Source: Streptomyces xantholiticus (GTDB lineage Bacteria; Actinomycetota; Actinomycetes; Streptomycetales; Streptomycetaceae). Taken from it: a stretch of 64,000 nt of DNA. Under the pieces are notes generated by a model. It made no database searches, was not told the origin of the DNA, and saw nothing but the letters and a program-made list of their open reading frames with translations. A program made the translations under genes and the position numbers. Location: assembly GCF_014651015.1 (NCBI RefSeq), contig NZ_BMWB01000004.1:186001-250000 (forward strand). Reading direction: 5' to 3'. Within the stretch, counting starts at the first letter, position 1; the number at the start of each line of letters is the position of its first letter. Positions 1-11,474 of this stretch are shown piece by piece.

Positions 1-637
<637 letters not shown>

Positions 638-741
638 TCAAGCTCCTGGAAAGGGTACGGATGTGCCACCGCCTCCCCTGCCGGAACGGTCCGGGAAGGC
701 GGTCTGTACAACGCGTGCGGGTTACGCGAGGTCCCGTCGGG

Positions 742-1938
742 CTACGCCCGCAGATCACGCCGCGCAGCGATCTTCTGCGACAGGCCGAAGATCTCGATGA
801 AGCCCTGTGCCTTGGACTGGTCGAACGTGTCGCCCGAGTCGTAGGTGGCGAGGTTGAAGTCGTACAGCGACACGTCGGACTTCCGGCCGGTGACGACGGC
901 CCGGCCGCCGTGCAGGGTCATCCGGATGTCGCCGGTGACGTGCTGGTTGGCCTCGTCGATGAAGCCGTCCAGGGCCCGCTTGAGCGGGGAGAACCACAGG
1001 CCGTCGTAGACCAGTTCGCCCCAGCGCTGCTCGACCTGCCGCTTGTACCGGGCGAGCTCGCGCTCGACGGTGACGTTCTCCAGCTCCTGGTGGGCGGTGA
1101 TCAGGGCGATCGCGCCGGGAGCCTCGTACACCTCACGGGACTTGATGCCGACGAGCCGGTCCTCGACCATGTCGATCCGGCCGATGCCCTGGGCGCCGGC
1201 CCGCTCGTTGAGCTGCTGGACGGCCTGGAGGACGGTGACGGGCTTGCCGTCGATGGCGACCGGGACACCGGCCTTGAAGGAGATGACGACCTCGTCGGCC
1301 TCACGCTGCTCGGCCGGGTTCGAGGTGTACTCGTAGATGTCCTCGATCGGCGCGTTCCAGATGTCCTCCAGGAAGCCCGTCTCGACGGCCCGTCCGAAGA
1401 CGTTCTGGTCGATGGAGTACGGCGACTTCTTGGATGTGGCGATCGGAAGCTGCTTCTCCTCGCAGAAGGCGATCGCCTTGTCCCGGGTCATCGCGTAGTC
1501 ACGGACCGGGGCGATGCACTTCAGCTCGGGCGCGAGGGCCACGATGCCGGCCTCGAACCGCACCTGGTCGTTGCCCTTGCCGGTGCAGCCGTGGGCGACG
1601 GTGCTCGCACCGTGCTTCTTGGCGGCGGCGACGAGGTGCTTGACGATGGTGGGCCGGGAGAGCGCGGAGACCAGCGGGTACCGGTCCATGTAGAGAGCGT
1701 TGGCCTTGATCGCGGGGAGGCAGTACTCGTCGGCGAATTCGTCCCTGGCGTCGGCGACCTCGGCCTCCACGGCCCCGCAGGCGAGCGCACGCTTGCGGAT
1801 GACGTCCAGGTCCTCGCCTCCCTGGCCGACGTCCACGGCAACGGCGATGACCTCGGCGCCCGTCTCCTCGGCGATCCAGCCGATGGCGACGGAGGTGTCC
1901 AGGCCGCCCGAGTAGGCGAGTACGACGCGCTCGGTCAC
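742..1938 (-). CDS. argG: argininosuccinate synthase
   Basis: Joins citrulline and aspartate using ATP to make argininosuccinate, the step before ArgH. The 398-residue product has the normal length for the family. The pyrophosphatase loop AYSGGLDTS is at residues 8-16, and [14 protein letters not shown] is the conserved citrulline/aspartate-binding block. The start chosen is a GTG with AAGGAG seven bases upstream, rather than an ATG seven codons earlier, because the protein then begins at the conserved [11 protein letters not shown]. The gene precedes argH on the same strand. An ARG-box-like site overlaps its promoter region, which implies repression by ArgR when arginine is plentiful. Confidence 0.97.
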   Translation of the reverse strand: MTERVVLAYSGGLDTSVAIGWIAEETGAEVIAVAVDVGQGGEDLDVIRKRALACGAVEAEVADARDEFADEYCLPAIKANALYMDRYPLVSALSRPTIVKHLVAAAKKHGASTVAHGCTGKGNDQVRFEAGIVALAPELKCIAPVRDYAMTRDKAIAFCEEKQLPIATSKKSPYSIDQNVFGRAVETGFLEDIWNAPIEDIYEYTSNPAEQREADEVVISFKAGVPVAIDGKPVTVLQAVQQLNERAGAQGIGRIDMVEDRLVGIKSREVYEAPGAIALITAHQELENVTVERELARYKRQVEQRWGELVYDGLWFSPLKRALDGFIDEANQHVTGDIRMTLHGGRAVVTGRKSDVSLYDFNLATYDSGDTFDQSKAQGFIEIFGLSQKIAARRDLRA

Positions 1939-1953
1939 GGGGTTCTCCTTACG

Positions 1954-1984
1954 GTGCATGCACTGATGGGCATAACTATGCAGT
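1954..1984. promoter_or_regulatory. ARG-box-like ArgR operator before argG
   Basis: A less GC-rich patch between argG and the divergent HEAT gene holds TGCATGCA followed by GGCATAACTATGC. The second part nearly repeats a motif before argC (GGCATGACTATAC). TGCAT/ATGC half-sites and AT-rich centres resemble ArgR binding sites, and argR lies in this window. Binding is inferred from the shared motif and from the genes' function. Confidence 0.6.
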
Positions 1985-2082
1985 GTTCCGTATGGTTTGT
2001 CAATCGCCGTGGAAAAGCGCTGGTCGCGGCGGTGCGCCGCTCATACAGTGGCCGCCAGAACGGCACGGAGGGGGCGTGGGGA

Positions 2083-3486
2083 ATGGGCAGGCGCTGGGAC
2101 GACACGGCGGGCCGGGAGGCCGTCGGGCATCTGCTGGACGGGCTCGCCCCGAGCCACGTACTGAGCTTCGACGACCCGGCCTGCTGGACATCTCTGGACG
2201 AGGCGGTCCGAAACCTCGAGGTGTACCGGTGGGACGGTCACGACCCTCAGATCTCCGCCCGTCTGCGGGCGCGGCAGGAGACCGCCCTGTGCCACCGGGA
2301 CGGGCGTGTGCGCGAGGGCGCGCTGGCGGCAGGGCCCGGCACACCCGCCTTCTGGTATCTCGTTGTGGTGCGGTGTGCGGACTGGGTGCGGCCGGTGCGT
2401 GTGCGGGCGCGCCGGATGCTCGCGGAACGCCTGCAGGAGGAGCCGGAGTGGACTCTGCGCGCCCTCACGCCGCTCGTGCTGCGCGTGGGGCGGCGCGAGC
2501 AGGGCGCCTGGGCGCGTGACCTGTTCGACGAAGCGCTGAGCGCCGCCCCGGCTCTCGCGCTCGACCGCCTCCACGACACGAGGGACACGGCGACGCGCCG
2601 CCTCGCCGCACGCGTCGTCCTCGACGCCGGACTGCTGGACGTCCGAGGACTGGCGCGGTCCGCCGCCGAGACGCCGGACCCCGTCCTGTGGCGGTGGTGG
2701 TCGGACGCGGCGCTCGCCGCGATGGCGGCCGACGGACCGGACGACGAGGCCGTCGACACCCTGCTCGGGGCGCGGGCACCGCTCGTACGGTCTGCCGGGG
2801 TGACCGCGCTCCGGCGGGCCGGCCGCGCCCGGGAGGCGGCCCGGTATCTCACCGACCGCTCGTCCCTGGTGCGTGCCTGCGCCCGCTGGGTCGTGAGCCA
2901 GGACGGCGGCGACCCGCACAGCCGCTGTCTCGCACTGTGCACCGACCCTGCCATGGTGCGGCCGCTCGCTGTAGTGGGGCTCGCGGAGTGCGGCAGGCGC
3001 GCGGACGCCGAACTGCTCCGCCTGCTGATGAGCCACCCGGTCGCCGCCGTGCGGGCGCAGGCCGTCGCGGGGTTGCGCCTGCTCGAATCGGTGCCCGTGG
3101 AGGACACGCTGCTGCTGGTGGACGACCCGTCGGCAGCGGTGGCGCGCGAAGCGGCCCGGGCACTGCTGCCGTACGCGCGCCGATTGCCCGCGGACCGGCT
3201 CACGGAGCGGCTCTCGCCGCGGTGGCCCACCCCCACGCGCAGGGCGGCGTTCCGGCTGCTGCGGGCACGCGGGGGCCTCATCCAACTACGGGCGGCGGTC
3301 GCTCTGTTGGGCGACGCCGACCCCGCGCTGCGCCGGAACGCGGAGTCCGCCGTGCAATTGCAGGCATGGATGGCCGATGTGCCGCCGGGCGACGCGGAGG
3401 TGGACCGGCTGCTCAGGCAGTGCACGCATCTGTTCAGCGCCTACGCCATAGGGGTACTGCGCACGCGTGCCGGTCTCGGCCGATGA
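2083..3486 (+). CDS. HEAT-repeat protein, function unknown
   Basis: A 467-residue soluble protein built largely of alpha-helical repeats. Units of about 30 residues recur with the pattern ...VRxxAxxxLxxxG..., for instance around PVRVRARRMLAERL, VAAVRAQAVAGLRLL and SAAVAREAARALL. This is the look of HEAT or PBS-lyase-type repeats, which serve as protein-binding scaffolds. No catalytic motif, signal peptide or membrane segment is visible. The open frame runs back to 661 through argG, but the ATG at 2083 follows a GGAGGGGG stretch and is where HEAT-like protein begins. It is divergent from argG and about 70 bases before an unrelated gene. I do not recognise a named orthologue. Confidence 0.75.
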   Translation: MGRRWDDTAGREAVGHLLDGLAPSHVLSFDDPACWTSLDEAVRNLEVYRWDGHDPQISARLRARQETALCHRDGRVREGALAAGPGTPAFWYLVVVRCADWVRPVRVRARRMLAERLQEEPEWTLRALTPLVLRVGRREQGAWARDLFDEALSAAPALALDRLHDTRDTATRRLAARVVLDAGLLDVRGLARSAAETPDPVLWRWWSDAALAAMAADGPDDEAVDTLLGARAPLVRSAGVTALRRAGRAREAARYLTDRSSLVRACARWVVSQDGGDPHSRCLALCTDPAMVRPLAVVGLAECGRRADAELLRLLMSHPVAAVRAQAVAGLRLLESVPVEDTLLLVDDPSAAVAREAARALLPYARRLPADRLTERLSPRWPTPTRRAAFRLLRARGGLIQLRAAVALLGDADPALRRNAESAVQLQAWMADVPPGDAEVDRLLRQCTHLFSAYAIGVLRTRAGLGR

Positions 3487-3544
3487 GGCGATGAGGTGAT
3501 GAGGCGAACACGCGATGACACGACGACGCGACGACCCTGCGACG

Positions 3545-3550
3545 GATAAT
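3545..3550 (+). promoter_or_regulatory. -10 element of a probable leaderless promoter
   Basis: GATAAT sits seven bases before the ATG at 3558, and no ribosome-binding site lies between. This spacing puts the transcription start at or next to the start codon, as in the many leaderless Streptomyces transcripts. The -35 region is not obvious. Confidence 0.4.
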
Positions 3551-3557
3551 CGGGCCC

Positions 3558-4145
3558 ATGGGTAGAACGCACGAATGCATAGAGGGCCGCCTCCGCGAAT
3601 TCATCGAGGCGCAGCCGGTGTTCTTCACGGCGACCGCGCCGCTGGCCGGTGACGGACACGTCAACCTGTCGCCCAAGGGACGCAGCGGCACCCTGGTCGT
3701 CCTCGACGGGATGACGCTCGCCTACCTCGACTTCGGCGGCAGCGGCGCCGAAACCATCGCGCACGTCCGCGAGGAGGGGAACGGGCGGATCACGCTGATG
3801 TGGTGCGCGTTCTCGGGGCCGCCGAAGGTGGTGCGGGTGCACGGCCGGGGCGAGGCGGTCTTCCGGGACGATCCGCGCTGGGGCGAACTCATCGGCCGCT
3901 TCGAGGAGGTGGACGGGCCGGGCGCCCGCGCGATCATCGTCGTCCACGCCCGCCGCATCAGTGAGGTCTGCGGCTTCGCGGTGCCGTTCATGGACTACCG
4001 GGAGGAGCGCACGCAGCACGCGGAGCACTTCGGGCGGAAGTCGGACCAGGAGTTCGCGGCGTACTGCGAGAAGAAGGAGCATGTGGGGGTGAGCCTGGAC
4101 GGGTTGCCGGGCCTGCCGCTGCCGCTGCCGCCGCGCCCGGAGTGA
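3558..4145 (+). CDS. pyridoxamine 5'-phosphate oxidase-fold flavin protein
   Basis: A 195-residue protein of the PPOX / split-barrel flavin-binding superfamily, which includes many FMN-, F420- or haem-binding proteins of unknown substrate. The N-terminal part with VFFTATAPLAGDGHVNLSPKG is the typical opening strand pair and the SPKG loop, followed by ITLMWCAFSGPPKVVRVHG, the barrel core. It is longer at the C-terminus than minimal PPOX proteins, with a tail after FMDYREERTQHAEHF that is common in actinobacterial members. No export signal is visible. It is convergent with argR, with a hairpin between them. Family assignment is firm; cofactor and substrate are not known. Confidence 0.85.
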   Translation: MGRTHECIEGRLREFIEAQPVFFTATAPLAGDGHVNLSPKGRSGTLVVLDGMTLAYLDFGGSGAETIAHVREEGNGRITLMWCAFSGPPKVVRVHGRGEAVFRDDPRWGELIGRFEEVDGPGARAIIVVHARRISEVCGFAVPFMDYREERTQHAEHFGRKSDQEFAAYCEKKEHVGVSLDGLPGLPLPLPPRPE

Positions 4146-4264
4146 CAACGGGCCGCTGCGCCTGCGGCGGCTTGCGCCCCCACCCCGCCCGTCCCCCTTC
4201 CCGAACCGGCTCCGCCCGCACGCCTGACGGCGTGGGGGTGCCAGACGCTGTACTGCCGTCCGGC

Positions 4265-4302
4265 GCCCCGGACACCACCCGAAGCGGTGCGGAGTCCGGG
4301 GC
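4265..4302. terminator. bidirectional hairpin between PPOX gene and argR
   Basis: GCCCCGGAC pairs perfectly with GTCCGGGGC around a 20-base loop that can itself pair CCACC with GGTG. It lies in the 244-base gap where two convergent genes end, so it probably terminates both transcripts. There is no T-tract, as is usual in high-GC actinobacteria. The rest of the gap is GC-rich with nothing else recognisable. Confidence 0.55.
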
Positions 4303-4389
4303 TTGCCCGCCACGCGGCGGAGCCGCAACAGGTACGGCGGAAACGGGCGGGGCAGGGAGCGCGCCCGACGCAGCGGTCCCCGCCGCCCC

Positions 4390-4935
4390 CTACCGGTCGT
4401 TCTGGGCGAGCCGCAACAAATGGTCGGCCAGCGCCTGCCCGCCCGCCGGATCGCGGCTGATCAGCATCAGCGTGTCGTCACCCGCGATCGTCCCCAGGAT
4501 GTCGTGCAGTTCCGCCTGGTCGATGGCCGACGCCAGGAACTGCGCCGCCCCCGGCGGCGTGCGCAGGACGACCAGGTTGGCCGAGGCCTCCGCCGAGATC
4601 AGCAGTTCGCCGGAGAGGCGCCGCATGCGCTCCTCCTTCGCGGACTCGCCGAGCGGTGCCTGCGGAGTACGGAAGCCGCCCTCGCTGGGGACCGCGTAGA
4701 TCAGCTCACCGCCGGTGTTGCGGATCTTCACCGCGCCCAGCTCGTCGAGGTCGCGGGAGAGCGTCGCCTGCGTGACGTGCAGTCCGTTGTCCCCGAGGAG
4801 CTTCGCCAACTGGCTCTGGGAGCGCACCGGTTGCCGGTTGAGGATGTCCACGATCCGGCGGTGGCGGGCCGTGCGGGTCTGCGGCACGGCGGGCCCGGCC
4901 TGCTCGCCGCCGGCGTTGCCCTGCGCGTCGGTCAT
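4390..4935 (-). CDS. argR: arginine repressor
   Basis: Hexameric arginine-sensing repressor of arginine biosynthesis. The N-terminal winged helix holds [20 protein letters not shown] and [17 protein letters not shown], and the SRDL block is typical of ArgR. The C-terminal arginine-binding and oligomerisation domain shows [14 protein letters not shown]. The length of 181 residues fits the family with a short N-terminal tail. The start at 4935 is seven bases after the argD stop, with the GGGGAA of its ribosome site overlapping that stop, so it should be translationally coupled. An upstream frame would add 17 residues but overlaps argD. As the last gene of argCJBDR, argR probably controls its own operon through the site before argC. 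Confidence 0.95.
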   Translation of the reverse strand: MTDAQGNAGGEQAGPAVPQTRTARHRRIVDILNRQPVRSQSQLAKLLGDNGLHVTQATLSRDLDELGAVKIRNTGGELIYAVPSEGGFRTPQAPLGESAKEERMRRLSGELLISAEASANLVVLRTPPGAAQFLASAIDQAELHDILGTIAGDDTLMLISRDPAGGQALADHLLRLAQNDR

Positions 4936-4942
4936 CGTCGTC

Positions 4943-6148
4943 TCATTCCCCGGTTCGTCCTTCCCCGTTGCTCGCCTCGAGGACACCGGGCAGCGCCCGG
5001 AGGAACGCGTCCACCTCAGCGTCGCCGATGGTCAGTGCGGGCATGAGCCGTACGACATCGGGCGCGGGGGCGTTCACCAGGAAGCCGGCGTCCTGAGCCG
5101 CCTGCTGCACCTTGGGCGCGAGGGGCTCGGTGAGCACGATACCCAGCAGCAGGCCACTGCCGCGGACGTGCGAGACCAGCGGGTGGCCGAGGCCCTCGAT
5201 TCCGTCGCGCAGCTTCTCCCCGAGCCGCTTGACCGAGTCGAGGACACCCTCGCCCGCGAGCGTGTCGAGGACGGCGAGCCCGGCGGCGCAGGCGACCGGG
5301 TTGCCGCCGAAGGTCGTGCCGTGCTGACCGGGCTTCAGCAGGTCGGCGGCGTCGCCGAAGACGACGGTCGCGCCGATCGGCAGGCCGCCGCCGAGGCCCT
5401 TGGCGAGGGTGACGATGTCGGGCTCGACGCCCTGGTGGGCCTGGTGCTCGAACCACTGCCCGGTTCGTCCGACGCCCGTCTGGACCTCGTCGAGGACGAG
5501 CAGCGTGCCCGTCGCCCGGGTGATCTCGCGGGCGGCCCGCAGATAGCCCTCGGGCGGTACGACGACGCCGTTCTCGCCCTGGATCGGCTCGATGATGACG
5601 AACGCGGTGTTCTGGGTGACCGCGGCCTTGAGCGCCTCGGCGTCACCGTAGGGGACGTGTGTGACGTCGGAGGGCAGCGGCAGGAAGGGGGCCTGCTTGG
5701 CGGGCTGGCCGGTGAGCGCGAGGGCGCCCATCGTGCGGCCGTGGAAACCGCCCGTGGTGGCGACCATGTGCGTACGGCCCGTCAGCCGGCCGATCTTGAA
5801 GGCGGCTTCATTGGCCTCGGCGCCGGAGTTGGCGAAGTAGACCCTGCCGGGCCGGCCGAAGAGCTGGAGCAGCCGCTCGGCGAGCGCGACCGGCGGCTCG
5901 GCGACGTACAGGTTGGAGACGTGGCCGAGCGACGCGATCTGGCGGGTGACGGCCTCGACGACGGCGGGGTGGGCGTGGCCGAGCGCGTTGACGGCGATGC
6001 CGCCGACGAAGTCGGTGTACTCGGTGCCGTCAGCGTCCCAGACCTTGGCGCCCTCGCCGCGGACCAACGACAGTTTCGGCGTGCCGTAGTTGTCGGTCAT
6101 GACGCCCTGCCACCGCTGGACGAGCTGCTGGTTGCCGTTGCCGCTCAT
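4943..6148 (-). CDS. argD: acetylornithine aminotransferase
   Basis: PLP enzyme that transfers an amino group from glutamate to N-acetylglutamate semialdehyde, giving N-acetylornithine. The 401-residue class-III aminotransferase has [13 protein letters not shown] (phosphate loop), [14 protein letters not shown] (the Asp that contacts the PLP ring nitrogen) and [14 protein letters not shown], whose Lys forms the Schiff base. The ATG start overlaps the argB stop by four bases (ATGA). A long open frame extends upstream in argB, but that part is a shadow. Many such enzymes also act on succinyl-diaminopimelate; the sequence does not decide this. Confidence 0.95.
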   Translation of the reverse strand: MSGNGNQQLVQRWQGVMTDNYGTPKLSLVRGEGAKVWDADGTEYTDFVGGIAVNALGHAHPAVVEAVTRQIASLGHVSNLYVAEPPVALAERLLQLFGRPGRVYFANSGAEANEAAFKIGRLTGRTHMVATTGGFHGRTMGALALTGQPAKQAPFLPLPSDVTHVPYGDAEALKAAVTQNTAFVIIEPIQGENGVVVPPEGYLRAAREITRATGTLLVLDEVQTGVGRTGQWFEHQAHQGVEPDIVTLAKGLGGGLPIGATVVFGDAADLLKPGQHGTTFGGNPVACAAGLAVLDTLAGEGVLDSVKRLGEKLRDGIEGLGHPLVSHVRGSGLLLGIVLTEPLAPKVQQAAQDAGFLVNAPAPDVVRLMPALTIGDAEVDAFLRALPGVLEASNGEGRTGE

Positions 6149-7055
6149 GCTTCCCCCTGTCCGTCGGGCACGACCATGGTGCCGATACCTTCGTCGGTGA
6201 AGATCTCCAGCAGGATCGAGTGCTGGACCCGGCCGTCGATCACGCGGGCCGTGTTGACCCCGTTGCGTACGGCGTGCAGACAGCCCTCCATCTTCGGGAC
6301 CATGCCGCTGGACAGCTCCGGCAGCAGCTTCTCGAGCTGGGTGGCGGTCAGCCGGCTGATCACCTCGTCGCTGTTCGGCCAGTCTTCGTAGAGGCCCTCG
6401 ACGTCGGTGAGGACCATCAGGGTCTCGGCGCCCAGCGCCGCGGCGAGGGCCGCGGCCGCCGTATCGGCATTGACGTTGTAGACGTGTCCGTCGTCCTGGG
6501 AGCGCGCGATCGAGGAGATGACCGGGATACGTCCGTCGGCGAGCAGCGCCGCGATGGCGCCCGTGTCGATGTCGGTGATCTCGCCCACGCGGCCGATGTC
6601 GACGAGCTCGCCGTCGATCTGCGGCTGGTGCTTGGTGGCGGTGATGGTGTGGGCGTCCTCGCCGGTCATGCCGACGGCGAGCGGGCCGTGCTGGTTGAGC
6701 AGGCCGACCAGTTCGCGCTGCACCTGACCGGCGAGCACCATCCGTACGACGTCCATCGCTTCGGGGGTGGTGACCCGCAGCCCCGCCTTGAACTCGCTGA
6801 CCAGGCCGTGCCGGTCGAGTGCGGCGGAGATCTGCGGCCCGCCGCCGTGCACGACGACCGGCTTCAGGCCTGCGTGGCGCAGGAAGACGACGTCCTGCGC
6901 GAAAGCGGCCTTGAGGTCCTCGTCGATCATGGCGTTGCCGCCGAACTTGATGACGACGGTCTTGCCGTTGTGACGGGTGAGCCAGGGCAGAGCCTCGATG
7001 AGCGTCTGCGCCTTGGGCAGTGCGGTGTGCTTCCGCGTCGGACTCTGGGAAGTGC

Positions 7056-7059
<4 letters not shown>
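6145..7059 (-). CDS. argB: acetylglutamate kinase
   Basis: Phosphorylates N-acetylglutamate with ATP, the second step of the acetylated arginine route and usually the feedback point. The 304-residue amino-acid-kinase fold shows [10 protein letters not shown] (nucleotide loop), [10 protein letters not shown] (substrate loop) and [10 protein letters not shown]. The N-terminal extension before the kinase fold (about 25 residues) resembles the helix used for hexamer formation in arginine-inhibited enzymes, so feedback inhibition by arginine is likely but inferred. Its ATG overlaps the argJ stop and its stop overlaps the argD start, so it is tightly coupled in the operon. Confidence 0.96.
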
Positions 7060-9285
<2,226 letters not shown>

Positions 9286-9530
9286 CGAGCGCAATGACAG
9301 GCCTCGCCCCCGATGCGACCGAGAGTTTCAGTCGGCGGACGAGCACGCCAGTTGGCGGATCTTGGTCCCGTAACGCTGTGTTGCGGTCAGTTCCGAAGAT
9401 TGGCCCCCGCTGCCGGTCGGGTGGTGCTGCTGTGGGTGTGCGGGGGAGGCAGCGAGCGCGAAGTGACCACCCGGGGTCATGGCGCATGAGCACACAAGGC
9501 CCCTGTGTCGGGGTGTCGTCAAGGCCCGCG

Positions 9531-9665
9531 TCAGGCCGGGGCGAGGACGCAGAACTCGTGGCGCTTCGGTCGGCCAGGCACGTCCACGGGACGTCGCCCT
9601 GGCCGAGGTCGAGGTCGGTGGCGCCGAGGGCCATCAGCCGGGCCACCTCCGTGGCTTCGGCAAGC
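9531..9665 (-). pseudogene. remnant of a VOC/glyoxalase-family gene, C-terminal end only
   Basis: The minus strand codes for AEATEVARLMALGATDLDL followed by GQGDVPWTCLAD, a pattern typical of the last 50 residues of glyoxalase/VOC-fold proteins (AxxVARLxALGAxxxDxGQ...WxxLADPEGNEFCVL). Right after LAD the frame is lost. One extra base restores a typical ending, HEFCVLAPA and stop at 9531. The N-terminal two thirds of the gene are missing, because DUF5997 begins 50 bases away. So it is a truncated, frameshifted fossil with no likely product. Confidence 0.55.
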
Positions 9666-9713
9666 CCCGCGCGGCGAGGTCGCCCTCCGCCGATGCGGGG
9701 CCGGTACGGTCCG

Positions 9714-10136
9714 TCAGTGCCCGTTGTGCGGCTGACCGCCCCGCGCCGCGTGCTTCTCCTTGATGCGCACGGCTTCCTTGCGGACCTCGGCCTGCGTGGC
9801 GCGCTCCGCCCGCAGCCACTCGGGAAGCTCCCGCTTCAAATCGTCGATCTGCTCCGTGGTGAGCGGTTCCGTGACCCCGCCGCGCGCGAGGCCCGCGATG
9901 GAGACGCCCAGCTTCGCCGCGACGACCGGACGGGGGTGCGGGCCGTTGCGCCGCAGCTCCTGCAGCCACTGGGGAGGATCGGTCTGCAGCGCGCCGAGCT
10001 CGCTGCGCGTGACGACGCCCTCCTGGAACTCGGTGGGAGTGGCCGGGAGGTACACACCCAGCTTCTTGGCCGCGGTCGCGGGCTTCATCGTCTGGGCGGT
10101 CTGGTGCGAGGTCATGATGTCAAGGATATCGAGCAT
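9714..10136 (-). CDS. DUF5997 family protein
   Basis: A small cytoplasmic protein of about 140 residues with no known activity. Core text TMKPATAAKKLGVYLPATP and EFQEGVVTRSELGAL is what I recall for DUF5997, a family largely confined to actinobacteria. The C-terminal third is highly charged (ATQAEVRKEAVRIKEKHAA), helical and basic. The start at 10136 has GGAGG eight bases upstream; an ATG at 10115 (TSHQTAQTMK) is the alternative and may be the usual annotated start. It is divergent from a LysR-type substrate-binding protein 50 bases away, a pairing I recall from other Streptomyces, so the two may work together. Confidence 0.75.
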   Translation of the reverse strand: MLDILDIMTSHQTAQTMKPATAAKKLGVYLPATPTEFQEGVVTRSELGALQTDPPQWLQELRRNGPHPRPVVAAKLGVSIAGLARGGVTEPLTTEQIDDLKRELPEWLRAERATQAEVRKEAVRIKEKHAARGGQPHNGH

Positions 10137-10188
10137 GTGCGGCACCTCCGGCCACGGCCGCTGCGGCCACGACCGGTAACCTGGCGGG

Positions 10189-10962
10189 GTGACAGGCTCG
10201 GAAGTACCCCCTTCGTTCCGGCTCGCCTACGTCCCGGGTGTGACGCCGGCCAAGTGGGTGCGGATCTGGCACGAGCGGCTGCCCGACGTGCCCCTGACCC
10301 TCCTCTCGGTGCCCGCGGCCGACGCGCCCGACGTGCTCCGGCGCGGCGACGCCGACGCCGGTCTCGTCCGGTCGCCGATCGACCGGACGGAGCTCAGCGC
10401 GATCCCCCTCTACTCCGAGACGACGGTCGTGGTGGTCCCGAAGGACCATGTCGTGGCCGCGGTCGACGAGGTGACCTTCGAGGACCTTGCCGAGGACATC
10501 GTGCTGCATCCGCTCGACGACACCCTCGAATGGGAGCGCCTGCCGGGGCGGCCCGCGATCGAACGCCCCGCCACGACGGCGGACGCCGTCGAGCTGGTGG
10601 CGGCGGGAGTGGGGGTCCTCGTCGTCCCGCAGTCGCTGGCCCGTCTGCACCACCGCAGGGACCTCACCTACCGGCCGGTCGCCGACGCCCCCGTCTCGCG
10701 CGTCGCGCTGTCGTGGCCGGAGGGCGACACCCCCGATCTGGTGGAGCAGTTCATCGGGATCGTCCGCGGGCGGACCGTCAACAGCACACGGGGCCGCACT
10801 TCTGCCCCGGCGCAGCCGAAGGCAAAGCGCCCCGCGGCAGGTACTGCCCGGCGGGGGCACGCGGCGGCCGGCGACCCGGCCGCGAAGCGCGCCCGCGGCG
10901 GCTCGGCCGGGGCCAGAGGCGGCCAGGGAAACAAGCGCGGCAAGCCCCGCCGCCGGTCGTAG
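10189..10962 (+). CDS. LysR-type substrate-binding domain protein without HTH
   Basis: A 257-residue protein that looks like the effector-binding half of a LysR regulator: FRLAYVPGVTPAKWVRIW opens the fold, DADAGLVRSPID, VVVVPKDHVVA and VAAGVGVLVVPQSLARL are typical of that domain. No helix-turn-helix precedes it. Instead the last 65 residues are a low-complexity Ala/Gly/Arg/Lys tail (AAKRARGGSAGARGGQ) that could bind nucleic acid. There is no signal peptide, so it is not a periplasmic-type binding protein. The GTG start follows a short intergenic region shared with the divergent DUF5997 gene. Role unknown; a partner in regulation is a guess. Confidence 0.75.
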   Translation: MTGSEVPPSFRLAYVPGVTPAKWVRIWHERLPDVPLTLLSVPAADAPDVLRRGDADAGLVRSPIDRTELSAIPLYSETTVVVVPKDHVVAAVDEVTFEDLAEDIVLHPLDDTLEWERLPGRPAIERPATTADAVELVAAGVGVLVVPQSLARLHHRRDLTYRPVADAPVSRVALSWPEGDTPDLVEQFIGIVRGRTVNSTRGRTSAPAQPKAKRPAAGTARRGHAAAGDPAAKRARGGSAGARGGQGNKRGKPRRRS

Positions 10963-11120
10963 CGGTGCCGCCGGCGGCATCGAGCGTTCTGGAAGAACAA
11001 CTCGCGGAAACAGCGTCCTTCGGCTGTCGATCCGGCGGAGCCCCGTTCGTGTAGAGGGTGAGACCACCAAACGGTGAGGCCACGGCGGGGGCGCCGCGGC
11101 TCCATGGAGGAGGTAACGCC

Positions 11121-11474
11121 ATGACGCAGTATCTGCTCAGCATCTACCAGCCCGACGGACCCGTGCCGCCGCCCGAGGTCCTGGACCCGATCATGCGGGA
11201 CGTGGAAGCCGTCAACGCCGAGCTCAGGGCGGCCGGCGCCTGGGTGTTCGCCGGCGGACTGCACGCGCCGAGCACCGCCACCGTCGTCCGGTGCAAGGAC
11301 GAGGAGATGCTCATGACCGACGGCCCCTACCTCGAGGGCAAGGAGCACATCGGCGGTTTCACGGTCGTCGAGGCCCCCGATCTCGACGCCGCCCTCGAGT
11401 GGGGCCGCAAGCTGGCCAAGGCCATCACCCTGCCGATCGAGGTGAGGCCCTTGCAGTACGGCAGTCGCGGATGA
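11121..11474 (+). CDS. YciI / DGPF-domain protein
   Basis: A 117-residue YCII-related (DGPF) protein, a ferredoxin-like fold of unclear activity. The family's motif appears as MTDGPYLEGKEHIGGFTVVEA, where TDGPYxExKE is typical. GGAGGAGG lies eight bases before the ATG, a strong ribosome site. Its stop overlaps the ATG of the sigma factor gene by four bases, so the two are coupled. Coupling of DGPF proteins to sigma factors of group ECF42 is a known arrangement, and the DGPF protein is usually part of, or a target of, that regulatory circuit. Confidence 0.9.
   Translation: MTQYLLSIYQPDGPVPPPEVLDPIMRDVEAVNAELRAAGAWVFAGGLHAPSTATVVRCKDEEMLMTDGPYLEGKEHIGGFTVVEAPDLDAALEWGRKLAKAITLPIEVRPLQYGSRG

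Noticed and set aside
661..2082. Open frame continuing the HEAT-repeat gene upstream to 661
   Set aside because: It runs antisense through the whole of argG; the encoded text is low-complexity and shows HEAT-like repeats only after 2083.
4715..6391. 558-codon plus-strand open frame
   Set aside because: Antisense to argD and argR; the residues are an Asp/Gly/Arg/Leu-rich shadow without motifs.
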